64,000 bases of DNA from Bryum argenteum (GCA_037043015.1 CM073324.1:21902097-21966096), one strand, 5' to 3'. Positions 23,352 to 35,630 are shown, numbered from the stretch's first letter. Notes: a model not told the origin generated them from the sequence alone. Numbers and translations: made by a program.

Positions 23352-25562
23352 CTAATAAGGATTCAAATGCATGCAATTTATCCACTTCCCTTTCTTTCCA
23401 AGACAAGTTGTACTCATCCTAGTGAAGTCAAGACAAGTACAATGTGGAGAATTGTTGATAAAGTCAAGGTAGATATTATCTATTGGAACCGCACGAGAAA
23501 TAACAGCTCCATATCTTAGGTGAGGGACAATTGTGACTCCAACAATGCTATATTCATTCATGGAAGTCAAATTCTCTCGCTTATTTCTAGGATTAACATC
23601 AAGAGCATAACAACTTTGACGAACAACTTTTCCATACCTAGTTGGTGTGTGACTATCTAGATTATCAGGAATATGAATCTCAAAGAGAGGAATAGGAAGA
23701 TTAGGAATGGTTTTGAAAAGATTCATTGGTGACAAAGCTTTTTCGGTACTCTCGTTGGAATTGATTATCCTCTAGTGCAAGAAGTTCCTTCCGGAACGAG
23801 TTAGTACTAATCTGGATAAGCCACACCATAGCTACCGGCGGCAACTCCATTATAAAAAACTACTCTTTTCCCATAACGCATTGCTTGATATCATTGAGAC
23901 GGAACCAAAACTCTGTAAGCTCCAAAGTGTCTTTTTCATAGGATTTTTTCAAACAACTATAAGTTGGACCACAAGTCGCTTAGCGGCCCTTATTGATTTG
24001 TGCTTCACATGCTTTTCTAGAAGGGACTTGCATAGCTTGATATTTCACCCCAAATTTTAGATTGGTTCAAGCCAAGTGCCATTGGTTAGGATTACAGTCA
24101 CTCTCATGGATACCCGTCACATGGGTCACCTCATATACTGGTGTATTCAGAGACTCTGCAATATGTGCTCGTGCTACGTGCAAAGAATGACGAAATAGAG
24201 AGTAATTTACCTTATCCGGACGGTGAGAGTCTAACTCTGATCCTCTTTGAAGAGCCAAAATTATCTTCTCTTTCTAAGCGAGAGTTTGTGCGCGGCAAGT
24301 CTTTGGCACCTGTAACAGTCTTCATTACTTCCGCCAAAAGATTAGGATCACGACTTTGCATTGTTGCCTTCAATTTTAGAGCGGTGTCGCTTTGTCCAGT
24401 CCCTCTCGTTCTACCCTTCACCCACGATCTATAGTTTCTTATCTGCATGAAAGCGCGTATATGGTAGCCCCACAAAGACAAGTTATCTTGTTTCTAGATG
24501 CCTTTTTCTTAGCAATGTTGCATGTAGGAACCTTTGCTATTTCTTCCAAGATTGGGGCCTCCAAAAAAGAAAATGTTCAATAAATGTAATGACTATCCAC
24601 TAAAACTTGCACGCAGGAACATTAATTCATTTGAGGCCTGGAGTGCTAGGATCCTGGAGGAGTTCCAAGAGAGGGGCAAGGGGCCTGCACGGTCTGGGGT
24701 CCTGGCTCATAGTGATGGTATGGCATGGTGATGGTATAGGGGGGTTATGGGGTCTGAGGTGAGAGGAGTCTTGGGGACGGGGTCTTGGGAGAGAGAATCT
24801 AAGAGGGATTTATCCCATATTGTTTGGAGCCGCTTCCTCTCCGTAAAAAGTATAAGAGGATTGGGGGCAGGGCCGGATGGAATCATATTTTAATTTTAAA
24901 TGCACCTCAGGTCCATGTGGCAAAACAGGCCCCCACAAGCTTCATCTTGTTAATTAATTAATTCAAAAATATAGCCAGTGACTATACACCTTAAGTGCCT
25001 ATTACATACTATACTATACAAATGACTACACTTCATTGATGAAAAGATAAAATATAATTGTATCAATCGAAAGCTATAATTTCATTACGATATAATATAC
25101 TAAACTCACCACTTGGGATTTGCCATCCGACTGTTTGTATAGAAAGGGCCAGAATCAAATCCACTCTTGTAAGTGTATTACACCATCTTCGGTAGGTGCA
25201 CTAGATAATAACCACAAGTTTTGACATAGTTGCTTACAATGGACTAGAATCGACTGTTTGATATACTTCTGCGTATATTTATCCAAGTTGACAGACGAAT
25301 GATATACACAGGTTTGCATGTTGTCATTTAGAGGAGTATTTTCGTCTCCTCCTCCATAAACCTTCCTCACTGCAATCGAATTAGCTTGAGCACTATCTGC
25401 CATAACGCCCTTGAGGTTGATGCTCGAAACACCGTGCTCTTGCATTACAGAGTTTAAGTTCTGCCGAAATAGAATTTGAGTACTAGCATCTTCAGATTGC
25501 ATGTCACAGTATAGAATTGTCACGAGCTTGCAATACATGATGTCATAGACATGGAAGCCCAT
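23352..25562 (-). mobile_element. Decayed MULE transposase (Mutator superfamily)
   Basis: Three minus-strand blocks occur in the order expected for a MULE transposase. The first (25,562-25,155) contains GVMADSAQANSIAVRKVYGG followed by CVYHSSVNLDKYTQKYIK, typical of the MULE DDE core. A middle block (24,481-24,067) follows. The last (23,735-23,352) carries a SWIM zinc finger, CTCLDF...GKWINCMHL, which lies C-terminal of the DDE core in this family. The blocks are separated by non-coding gaps and frame changes. A G-rich stretch at about 24,640-24,940 interrupts the order and looks like a separate insertion. No TIRs were found. Confidence 0.6.
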
Positions 25563-26333
25563 AGTCGTTCAATTATTTAGTCACTTAACATGATCAAACA
25601 TGACCCCTTGAATATTATAAGTCTCTGACATGTTGCATGCGCTTTAAAAGGTCAAAACTACTACCTGCAACTTAGACGGATATCTTAGAGATGAAAACTT
25701 TCTTTGGCTAACGAATCTATTTTCATGAACAAAAATAAATGAATTATTCACCTTCAAAGCTTGTATGCTATCAATAGGTCCGCGATCGCTTTGAAGGAGT
25801 CTCTATGCACCTACAATATAATTTCTGCAATTTGTAGAGGCTAGTCCTTCATACTAGTTAAATATTTACAAGTAAGTTTTACTAGCTTATAACCTCTATT
25901 TTCCAATAAGAATGAAATCATATAAATGAATGAAATTATTAAGGATGTACCTCCGCTTTTTCATTTGAAGGAGTTTTGTGAAGTTACTTCCGTAAGTTTG
26001 TTACAATGTTTTATAAGCAATTGTGCATAGGGCTGCATTATTTGTTTGTTTGATGATCCAGAGTTAGATGTATCTCAATCCAATTTAGATATACATAACC
26101 ATGTCCAAATGAGGTCTATATTTACCATATACAAAAAGCTATTTACAAGGAGAATGATCAACTAAAAGGGAGTAATGAGTGAGAGTCCAAGGCCCATCTA
26201 TTTCTCACCTCAATTAGGATTCACTTGATAATCTTGCGATGCAATTAACTTACTCAAGTAAGTAAATGAATCAATTTATCATCGTCTTAACTCAAAATTA
26301 ATGTGGTTAAACTATTTAGATCACCTCAATTGG
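25563..26333. other. AT-rich intergenic DNA
   Basis: No gene is recognised. Composition matches the surrounding repeat DNA, and it leads into the 127-bp tandem array. Confidence 0.3.
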
Positions 26334-26715
26334 ATTGTATTGATTAACTGTATATGTTTTTATGTTTGAGGGGGAAAGTTAGAAATTTTGAAAGTTAGGG
26401 GAAAATAATGATAAGATAAATGAACTACAATCCAATGTCAACTCATAATGTTATAGAGAGATTGTATTGATTAAATATTTATGCTTTGATATTTGAGAGG
26501 AAAAGTTTGAAGTTTTGAAAGTTAGGGGGAAATAATGATAAGATAAATGAACTAAAAGCCAATGCCAACTCATAAGGTCATAGTGAGATTGTATTGATTA
26601 AATATTTATGCTTTGATGTTTGAGAGAGAAATTTGAAGTTTTGAAAGTTAGGGAAAAGAATGGTAAGGTAAATGAGCTAGAATCCAATGCCAACTCATAA
26701 TGTCATAGTGGGTGT
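26334..26715. repeat. Three-unit 127-bp tandem array
   Basis: Units start at 26,334, 26,461 and 26,588 with ATTGTATTGATTAA. Each contains GTTTGAGAG or a variant, GAAAGTTAGGG, GATAAATGAACTA and CCAACTCATAA. Units 2 and 3 are closer to each other than to unit 1. This is non-coding. Confidence 0.88.
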
Positions 26716-28600
26716 TGGTCATCTGATAACTTTGCATGAAACCGTCCGTTGCGAGGTATTGTAGAAAATATGAATGCAGTTGTCAAAGCCTCTCCTCCGG
26801 CTTGTGTGGCAGTAAAGACATGTTGGGTAGCAGAGAACCCTCAAAGTAGGTTGTTTTCGGCCTGAAAGAAGACAAGAGTTTCAAACAATACCTAAGTTTA
26901 GTTGCAAGTTTCACGACCTTGACCTTGTAGTGGAGACTTTCCCTTCTTCACCAACTTCCAGGACAATAATCAACAATCATTTTAATTTTATATCATTGTT
27001 ATGCAGGAAAGTTTGAAAATTACAACATTGGGTGTTCAATGTAGTTAACATGTGTTACTTGTCATACTTTTGTAGAATTAAGTAACTTCAAAATCTTTCA
27101 GTAGAATCAATTATTTTGATTTCGAGTAGAGCCCCTACTAAAATTCCGGAGACATTAAACAAGATATTTTCTATAAACAAAGATTCAAGAAGTAAATTAA
27201 ATTTGCCTCGAGCTTCTGTTCATGAACAATAATCTTTCCATCTACAGCTAAATAAATTGTAAAGGGTAATCCTACACAACAAAGACAAAGACAAGTCATT
27301 TAGAGAAGACTATAGAATGATTGCAAGAGAATGATGAGAGAAGACAGTTGGAGTATTGATATTTTTTCTACCACTCGGAGTTGCATGTTGAAATAAAAAA
27401 TATTAAGATAAATTTCATAATGTACTAAATTAGCTGAGCTTTTAAAAATACCGTAGACGACATTATATTGCATTTGTTTTTACAGTCGCTAAGAATTAAT
27501 GTGTTACATATCATGATAGTTTTATTGACGACAAAAAGAAAGTATTTTATTCTAATCATATAAAAAAATTAAAAAACTAAAAATATTTGATTTTCTGACA
27601 AGAATGTAGGCAATATACATAACAAAATATATAGTTTGTAAAATAATTAAAGTGTGTATGATTGTTTTAAATTTTAAAGAATGTAGATGTAGTGTGTGCA
27701 TTGATAAAAGTGTTGTAGCAATGATAAATATTTAAGCGATTGTTTCAGAAGAGAAGCGCAAACAAAATACGTCTAGAACTTTGGACTAATGACCCTCAGT
27801 AGTCTAAATGCTAGACATTTGAATACCGTTGTTGCCACTCTAAGAGAGATAGAGGCTAGTAGAAAAAAAATGCGGAGTGCATTTTGTTTTAGTAGTAGAA
27901 GAAAGCTTTTAAAATCATAGTAAAGAAGGGTCAGAGGTCATAGAAACAGAAATGTAATGAAAACTGTTCGTGATTTAACATTTGAAGAGTGCGTTGTAGA
28001 ACATCTCAAAGAAAGCCTAGTATTAACAGTTGCGTCTGTATTGCAGCTTTATCGACTTGTTGAAATGCGAAGTTTAGATAATCAGGTGTCTCTTATCAAG
28101 AACGATAACAAGAGTGAATTGAAAGTATTAATGATTTGGTTTGAAGATAATTTACAGAAAAAGAAACATGAAGAATTTTAGAATTATTAAAGTTGTTAAC
28201 ATTTTAGAGTTGTAAGGTGTTCTAATCGTGATAGCAATAGGGATTGAGGTGTTTGTGAAGGAATGTTGCCGGTTTTGTTTGAAGCTCTTTTTTGCTGGTT
28301 TTCTTGTGTTTTTCTCTTTTTTTTTGTTACTTTTTTTGATAATGGAGAACGACTTGGAAATAACGACTCAAGCATTTAGTGAAGGACCTATTAACGGTGG
28401 CGAAAAAAAATAATTTGAAGACGGGATGGCCCGAAAAGGGCAGCATGAGGTAATCAAGGAAAAGAGGTCAAAGGGCGTAACAAATCGTTGAAGAAAGTAA
28501 TGACGACATGAAGATCAAAACCGCAACATCCCAAGCAATTAGATTTTGGAATGGAGTTTCTTTAGCGTTTCTGAAGTTTATAAAAATGGTGTATTTTCAA
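26716..28600. other. AT-rich DNA with an unidentified short frame
   Basis: A plus-strand frame at 27,957-28,181 (74 codons, starting MKTVRDLTFEECVVEHLKES) is acidic and lysine-rich with no known motif. It could be a scrap of a transposon gene. Nothing else is recognised. Confidence 0.3.
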
Positions 28601-28619
28601 ATCTTGTTTCTAGTTCACG

Positions 28620-29000
28620 TGTGTACGGACATCCGTTGGGCTTGCTATTTTGCACATAATTTTGCGAGTTGAGTGTAATTCTAAGTTTTTTAGCTATGTT
28701 GGTTTCTGTACCTCGTGTATGCGGTGCAAGAATAAATGCCGATTACTAAACATGTGTAGAGTTATAAGTGCCCGATTTGATATTTGCGATCGACATGGTT
28801 ACTGTCCTTGTGCACGCGGAATCGCGGATTACTAAAATAATGAAATTGCGAAGTATATGCTATTTGAGACCGACTTAGGTACGGTCCGCGTGCACGCAGC
28901 TCGTCTAGATGATAAAATTGCAAACAATGTGGTTTGTGAGACCGATGTCAATACGGTCCGCCTACACGGGACTTGTGCAAGTAGTAGAGTTTTGGACATC
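28620..29000. repeat. Degenerate ~80-bp tandem array, 3-4 units
   Basis: The motif GAGACCGA...TACGGTCC followed by a CGTGCACGC-like stretch recurs at about 28,788, 28,867 and 28,948, a period near 80 bp, with a weaker copy near 28,708. Copies differ at many positions, so the array is old. Confidence 0.65.
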
Positions 29001-31640
29001 TTGTATTATTATAAGTTACAAAGTATTGTTTAGTTCGAATTCTCATAATTCTCTGTTGCATGATATCCATGCTAAAGGTACGTCTAGTTAATGAAGTTGA
29101 AATTCAAAAATTGGAGAATAAATTTATGCATGGTTATCATAAAGAGGACCGTATTCTCTATGTTTTTGTGTACGATTATTAATAAAAATCGAAGGCCATT
29201 ACAGATAAGGACATGGAATCATAGAATCTAAATTGGATTGAGGGCAATAAGAGGTTTGAGAAGCTTCTATTTAGACAAGTGCATTTGAAAGATCTCCATG
29301 ATAAGATGTTATTTGTGTAGAATGACAATCATTGTTACAGAGTCTGCTGAAGGCATATCAATATGCAACATGTGAATAAGCAAGATTCGCACTATTCTGT
29401 GGATACTTTTGTTATTACTTGTAGATTCAAAATATTACTTTTGCATATTAACGAGCATTACAGTTTGTATTGAAAGCTGAAATGATTATTGACAAACTGC
29501 GACTAATTGCAACGAGTCATGTTCAACGACAATTCAAGCTGAGATGTGGACATGGTGAAATGTTCTCCCAATAATGCGTACAACACACAAATTTCCAACT
29601 CCGGATTCAAAATTTTTGCTTCCAACATGAATCATCAACACTTCATTTTGGGCCGAGGTAATTTATAAATTCAACATTCATTATCTATAGTTTTATTATC
29701 ACACTTTATAACTCATACATTTTTTTGTATTTGCAGCCTGAATACCAATTTTTTCGTGAATTTTGAAAAAAATTATAAGAAATTGGAACCGATTGATTCG
29801 AGAGTTTCTCGTAGAATCAAAATTCAATCTGAATATGTTGAAACCTACTAAATTCTACTATGAGAAAAAACATTTTTAATATCCTTTTGAGCTACAGCGG
29901 ATGCTCTGTACAGGAAAGAAATTAAGTTTACAAAGTACTCAGATATAGCTTCCGTAATCTGTTATTCAACGAGTGCTATACAAGTTAAATAAATTCTATT
30001 GCTCTACACTCTCTTCTCTTTGTTTTTCAAAATTAATATGATCTTAATATATCTCTAAGTTCAATATCTTTTTTAATTTCCTCAAATACATTAAAAGATA
30101 GCTCAATTGAAAAATTTCTATTAACAAAAATTCTATGTCCGCATACTTCTCTTTTTCTCTCTGTAAAACCTCTTCAATTTGCTTCTACACCTTGTATAAT
30201 AGAAGAAATTCAATAACAATCACTTAAATGCCGTTGTTCGTACTTAAATTATCCTCTTACATTTATGCAACTTCAAAAGTTTAATGAAAGTATAAATATC
30301 AATGGTAGAGTTTTAATGTCTTTACTAAACATAAAGCAGAAGATGAAGATATAGATCAAGATGCTCTTACACTAGTAAAAGAGAGAAAGAAAAGCAAGAC
30401 ACGAACTACCAAAAAGAGAACTCTTTTGCAAGTGTTTTGTTGCCTACAATTCCTCGTTCAACACCATCTGAGGCGTGTAATCCTGCTACTTATGATTTAG
30501 GTGACACACAAGACAACGATCTTACTTTGACACAAGTCACTCAGCTGCATCTGCAAAAGATGAAGAAACACTTGCAACCTTATGATGCAAGTACTTTTAC
30601 AAATACTTCATCTTCCATATATAACTTCATTCAAAATTTGTTTATGTATGATCTTACTTTGCAGAGAGCTAAAAGTTCGTGGTTCGCAGTTGATTACAAA
30701 ATTATGCATTACCGCTCAAAAGGTAATTGCATATTACTCATTATTCATAGCTAATGGCTTAAGACTTAGCACCCTACGACTATAGGTTTAAGTCTTGTAG
30801 TCAATTGCTCCGTACTATAAAATACGTTGAAGAACCCACGTGATAGGAAGAAAAGTAGATATATGAAAAAGAGTTATTTCGGATGACTACAACAGATTCA
30901 TTTCTAATATGGTGCAAAAAAACAATTTGCTTTAGGAACATACCTCATAGCAAAGCAAAGTTTAATGTTTAATTTAACTTAATAACATGTAATTCATTAA
31001 TATTAATGTTATCCATTGAGTGCAACCATGTATAAATTTGTATATTCATCTTTTCTACTTTAGCATTGTTGAAGGACCTATCACATTCATATTACATTCA
31101 TTTATTTCTATGTAAAATATGATTACAAATAATATTATCATTTAAACTTATAAGCATATGAAGTGTTAAATCCTAATAATTTCATACAATATGTTTCTAT
31201 TCAAGATAATGTTATATTATTGAATTCATCTATGATGTGGAATTCAAAGTCTTTACAAGGTAAGGTAACATACCTCTCTAAAAAATCCAATTCAATACTT
31301 TAGTTTTTGATTATATATACATGTAAATGTATTATTGGTAATAACTTTGCAAAAAGAAAAAATCTTCTTCATCATGTACAAGAGACCAATTGACATATTT
31401 TTTTCTTTTTGGTTTTATAAAATTATTCCACTGAGACTCAAATTGGTTGCAAACATGTAAAATAACACAATTGAATATGCACACTGAAAACAAGCTTGGT
31501 GTACTTAGAGAAGTTTGAAAGATCACAAACCTTATAAACAATTATCGACCTTTCCTAGACTTACATAATACCGGTGTAAACAGCCCATTGTAGGCAAAAT
31601 AAAATTAATATTAGGAAAAGAAGAAAATAAAAGATGTGAG
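29001..31640. other. AT-rich decayed repeat DNA
   Basis: No gene is recognised. A plus-strand frame at 30,437-30,754 (105 codons, starting MLPTIPRSTPSEACNPATYD) has no identifiable family. Stop-rich stretches with faint coding character around 29,200-29,650 suggest an old transposon that cannot be assigned. Confidence 0.3.
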
Positions 31641-32086
31641 CACAAGGCGGCCTGAGAGAAAAAGAAAAAGAAATCCCAACCCGGAAAGAAAGAAAGAAAG
31701 CACACGTGAAGAATATGTGGGAGGGGTCAACAACTACTGTACTTCAACGACGACGATACGATTCTCTTCTGCCATTCCGCACGCGGGTTCTTCCAACAAT
31801 TCCCCATGTGGGTCTTAAGGATTACCGCAATAGAATAGAATGGACAAGCTTGCAGAATCGATTCCCTCATTCCTATTTACAATATCGCTGGTTCTCTGGA
31901 GCCTCGTGGGCTTTCCCAATACCTGATCACTGTTGTACGTTGTGTCACTGTACAACCAATTTTATTGTAAGAAAGGAATTCCGCACGCTGGTCAATTCCT
32001 CTCCAATCTGTTCAACTGAAACGTGCGCTAAATCGAAAACTCCCACCCTCCCCCTCTCACTCGTTTTTTGGAAGCTTGCAATCGCT

Positions 32087-32185
32087 GCAATGGTTGGGTC
32101 GCCATAGCTGATCATTGCTCTAGATCAATAGTTCCTGCGACACACGGTATTGCAATGGTTGGGTCGCCATAGCTGATCATTGCTC
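32087..32185. repeat. 34-bp direct repeat, 65 bp apart
   Basis: A perfect 34-bp sequence beginning GCAATGGTTGGGTCGCCATA occurs at 32,087-32,120 and again at 32,152-32,185, immediately before the bHLH-derived copy. Between the repeats lies TAGTTCCTGCGACACACGGT, which also occurs in the bHLH gene near 57,103-57,122. The arrangement looks like a junction made by repair or template switching. Confidence 0.85.
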
Positions 32186-32765
32186 CAAAGGTATGCCATA
32201 TTCTCATGCACCAGATTGACATATCCAGAGTAAGCTGGTTCCTTTTTACTGAAAGTGATGTTTTGTTTTGCTGTGGCAGAGGATCGAACATGAGCCCTGA
32301 CATGTTCTTGCACGGAGAGACATCGGGGGGAGGAGCCATGTTGCTCGATGCTTCGAAGGTCTGGAAGATGCAAACAACAGCGCCCGTGTATTACCCTCCC
32401 GTGCAGCAACGAACACGAGGACAGTACCGTTCTCGATCAAACACCACTTCTTCGAGTGTAAGCTCCTTGGACGAGCGCTTGTCTGCCGGTGATTCCCCCG
32501 AACAGCTCTTCATGGCGAGCTCGAGCCAACGCCAAACCTCAGTTTCCAACACCAGTTCCTCTCCCACAAGGTCAAAGCTCTCATCAATTAAGAGGCCTAT
32601 GAGCCGTTTTTATCGTGGGGTTTTGTTGTTATGCAATCCACTTATGATGTATTATGAGCATGCAGTATTGATTTTGTGAGATTGATGCAGGGCGGCGGGT
32701 TCTCATAGCCCTGAGATGAACCAGTTGGAGGTGACACGAGGCCCACTGCAAGAGACCCGGGTGGA
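32185..32765 (+). pseudogene. 581-bp duplicate of an internal part of the bHLH gene
   Basis: This segment matches 57,791-58,371 over its whole length with no net size change and roughly 20 visible substitutions. It carries the last bases of one bHLH exon, its intron, the full 291-bp exon equivalent to 57,886-58,176, the next intron and the start of the following exon. GT and AG splice sites are retained. The copied exon has no stop; an open frame spans 32,206-32,679. The MYC_N and bHLH domains are absent, so it cannot make a bHLH factor. It breaks off abruptly after GGGTGGA, beyond which the sequence is unrelated. It is probably a transduplicated gene fragment rather than a live gene. Confidence 0.9.
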
Positions 32766-33059
32766 CCCCTGTGTATTAGTAGATTTGGACATGACAATTT
32801 CAGCTTTTATGATAGAGTTGTGGCTGCATGGTTTCTCTGATGTTTTTCATAGAAGTTTCTTCATGAAAGTTGGAAAACTCTTCGTCTGAGAATCGTACGA
32901 GATTTAGCAGTCACTTTATTTATATGACATGGATTTCCTTGATTTGTTACCGATGGAAATTACCAGTCACCAGACAGGCGAGTGTTGTACATCATTCTGA
33001 ATGCTGTTTGTTTTGGTAGGCAGATTGAGCCTCTGATGATGGAGTTGCTTATTTTTCAG

Positions 33060-33179
33060 GTAGCAGCATTTACATACAACTGCTTTGTGCAGAGGGCTGT
33101 GAGTTTCGTAGACAATGTTCATCATGCAGCAGAGCCCTTTCGAAAGTCAAAAATTCCTTTCGATGTTCCACGTGACAGG
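33060..33179 (+). CDS. Isolated unidentified exon
   Basis: A stretch bounded by an acceptor (TTTTTCAG) and a donor (CAG|GTGAGG) reads AAFTYNCFVQRAVSFVDNVH, then HAAEPFRKSKIPFDVPRDR. It is clearly protein-like, with mixed hydrophobic and basic residues. I do not recognise the family. It may splice to the exon-like block at 33,236-33,274 (GENREDKNRAKSK). With the bHLH fragment upstream it could belong to a chimeric transcript or be another captured fragment. Confidence 0.45.
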
Positions 33180-33224
33180 TGAGGTTCAAGATGGCATTAA
33201 CCGAATAGAATACCAGCTTTTAAT

Positions 33225-34075
33225 CTGAATTTGCAGGGTGAGAACAGAGAAGATAAGAACCGGGCCAAATCGAAGGTATGTACGGAGTGGCCGAGAGGAT
33301 CACGGGCCCAAATTCTTTTGTTTCATATTATCAGAAAGTAACACGAACACTACTGAATCTCCAATCTTCTCCTTAAAATCCGCTTAGACGTGCAGTATTC
33401 TTCACCAGTTCTGTCGAGATTACTAACCAATCAAACCACCAACTATTGAGCTGAATTTGCAGGGTGAGAACAGAGTCAAAAGAAACGGGCCAGAACGAGG
33501 TATGTAGACATCGGTAGGATCAAGAGCTCAAGTCATGTTTTTCAAAGATTTTCAGTAAGTAATGTGAACACTCTTTAATCTCTATTTCTCTCTTTAAATT
33601 CCACAAAAGTCTGCAGTATTCTTTAGTTATCTCACGAGATAGCATCAACTAACTACAACACCAACCTTTGAGCTGCTTCGCAGGGTGTAAACAGAGTCGA
33701 AAAGCAACGGGCCAGAACGAAGGTATGCACGTGAACGTTAAGTTTAAGAGCCCAAATCTGTGTTTTTTACAGATATTCAGTAAGTATTGTGAGTAATCTC
33801 TAATCCCCACTTTTCTTTCTAAATTCCACCGTCATCTGCACTATTCTTCAATTACCCTGGGAATCAATTACTAACCAGAAAAACGAACTTTTGTGCTGAA
33901 TTCGCAGGGTGAGAACGGAGTCGAAAAGAAACGGGCCAGAACGACGTAGACACTGGTAGGATCAGTAACCCAAATCTTGTCTGTTCACAAATTTTCAGTA
34001 AGTAATATGAACACTTTCTAACCCTCTATTCTCCCCCTAAAATTCACCGACATGTACAATTTTCTTCGGTGATAT
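33225..34075 (+). repeat. Four ~222-bp tandem units each holding an exon-like block
   Basis: Units begin near 33,225, 33,451, 33,671 and 33,893. Each has a pyrimidine-rich tract ending in GCAG, then a 37-39-nt block starting GGTGAGAAC (GGTGTAAAC in unit 3) and containing CGGGCCA, then in three units a GTATG donor, and later TTTCAGTAAGTA-like sequence. The first block reads GENREDKNRAKSK. Block 2 is 37 nt, which would shift frame if spliced in. Unit 4 lacks the donor. The pattern suggests tandem duplication of one small exon with its intron. Confidence 0.75.
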
Positions 34076-34720
34076 TAGAGAAATCACTTCTGATTGCACA
34101 TTTCCACTGCTTCGGATTAGACTCAGGGCACTAAACCCTAAAACGTGTTGATTGGAGCGGAACGTTCCCCGGCGGCTTCTCGCGAGCCCGAAACAGCAAT
34201 ATTCGTCGAGACCGGGTTCAATTCATTGCAATTGCGCACATGTTTTGGTGGTGATTTGGCATCCCCCAATAAAATACCAAGTGGCGCACATTCATCCCAC
34301 ATGTGTTGTGTTTTTTGCCTGGCACATTCCTCGAGATGGCAACAATACCAGGCTGACAAAGCGATGCGGTTCTCTGTACTGTCTTGTTCTTTTTCGTCTG
34401 TTTCACATGTGGTGAAAACTGTAGCAAAAGGTGAGTTGCCGATTCAGGACATTCGGGACAATTTCTCTCCTGCTGCCATAACTTACGGAAAACGTGCGTG
34501 ATTAGGTTTTCATCATCCGTCTTTAGCCAGTGTGCATGTTTTTGGTTTGTTTCAGGTGCTTCACTTTTGTACGAATTGTCGGTCACGCATGAATTCCACG
34601 TTAAAAAGAATTGTGGATTCGAATTGACTCACGTTTGAAATATGTGCGGAGTTGCGATGCAGTTGCTCCCCACGGTTGAATTTTCTTGGGGAAACTGAAT
34701 TAACTACGTTTTTTATTCAG
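34076..34720. other. Unassigned region with telo-box-like start
   Basis: ACTAAACCCTAAAACG around 34,129-34,144 resembles a telo-box. A plus-strand frame follows at 34,145-34,501 (118 codons) without a known motif. It could be promoter-like or a scrap of host sequence; I cannot assign it. Confidence 0.3.
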
Positions 34721-34725
34721 CTGCT

Positions 34726-34865
34726 TTCCGGTTGAGTTTTTACGCACGTTTATATTTCTGGAGTTTCCGGTTGAGTTTTTACGCACGTTTATATTTCTGG
34801 AGTTTCCGGTTGAGTTTTTACGCACGTTTTTACTTCTGGAGTTTCCGGTTAATTTGCCCACGTTT
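34726..34865. repeat. 38-bp tandem repeat, ~3.5 units
   Basis: Nearly identical 38-bp units start TTCCGGTTGAGTTTTTACGC. The last unit has a few changes (TTTTTACTTC) and then diverges at TTAATTTGCCCACG. The motif CCCACGTTT keeps recurring up to about 35.3 kb, so the whole stretch is built from related short repeats. Confidence 0.92.
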
Positions 34866-35181
34866 TCAGATTCGGGGTCTCGGTAGTCTAAAAACGATGG
34901 AAATTAGTGTGGGGGGAATTTTCCCACGTTCGCCATTTCCCGACTTCGTAATTTCTGGTTCCAAAACCCTCGTTTGAAATGTGCGAAGGTATCTTCTTTT
35001 CTTTTTGTCGGTAGAACAATATTCTTTAGGGTTTCTGGTGCAATCTTGAAAAGGGTTTCTGATGCGATTCCTCACGTTTGAGAATTGTGGGGGGTCTATG
35101 ACTGAAATACCCACGTTTTGAAATGTGGAGGGTATTCAGGTTTGTCGAAACCCACGTGTGAAATGCGGATGAATTGCCCAC

Positions 35182-35182
<1 letters not shown>

Positions 35183-35222
<40 letters not shown>
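35183..35222. repeat. Poly-T tract (40 nt)
   Basis: An uninterrupted run of 40 T follows CCCACG. It could be the A-tail of a minus-strand retroposon, but no flanking element or target duplication was identified. Confidence 0.9.
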
Positions 35223-35223
<1 letters not shown>

Positions 35224-35630
35224 AAACAAATTGAAGGTATTCAATTGCAGGAGAATTGCCCACGTTTGAATATAGTAGAGTGGTGTAAGTGGGCAGGTCC
35301 CACAATGGAGCTACAGTACTCTTCACTCTATATTCCTATCTCAGAAATTAATAATATACTGTAGAAGAGTCCATAAATGGTAATTTCACTTGCTCTAGCC
35401 TTCTACTAATTTTCCCCATACACGAAAATTGCTTGCAATGTTGACTTCCAGTGCTGGAAATTGCGCCATTATTGGCCACCGTACTGACTGTAGGGGTCTG
35501 TGGATTCGAATGATCACGTTTGAAATTCGGGGGTATTTAAGGACATACCTGATTCTGCACATCCCTTCCTGTTTTAGTACAAGCCCCCCTCTTATAGGCC
35601 ATGTGAAAGACAATGGGGACGAGTGGCCTT

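Noticed and set aside
29200-30300. An LTR retrovirus-like element
   Set aside because: No paired terminal repeats, primer-binding site or recognisable gag/pol motifs were seen.
32206-32679. 157-codon frame at 32.2 kb as an independent gene
   Set aside because: It is the open exon of the duplicated bHLH segment read through intron sequence; no complete domain is present.
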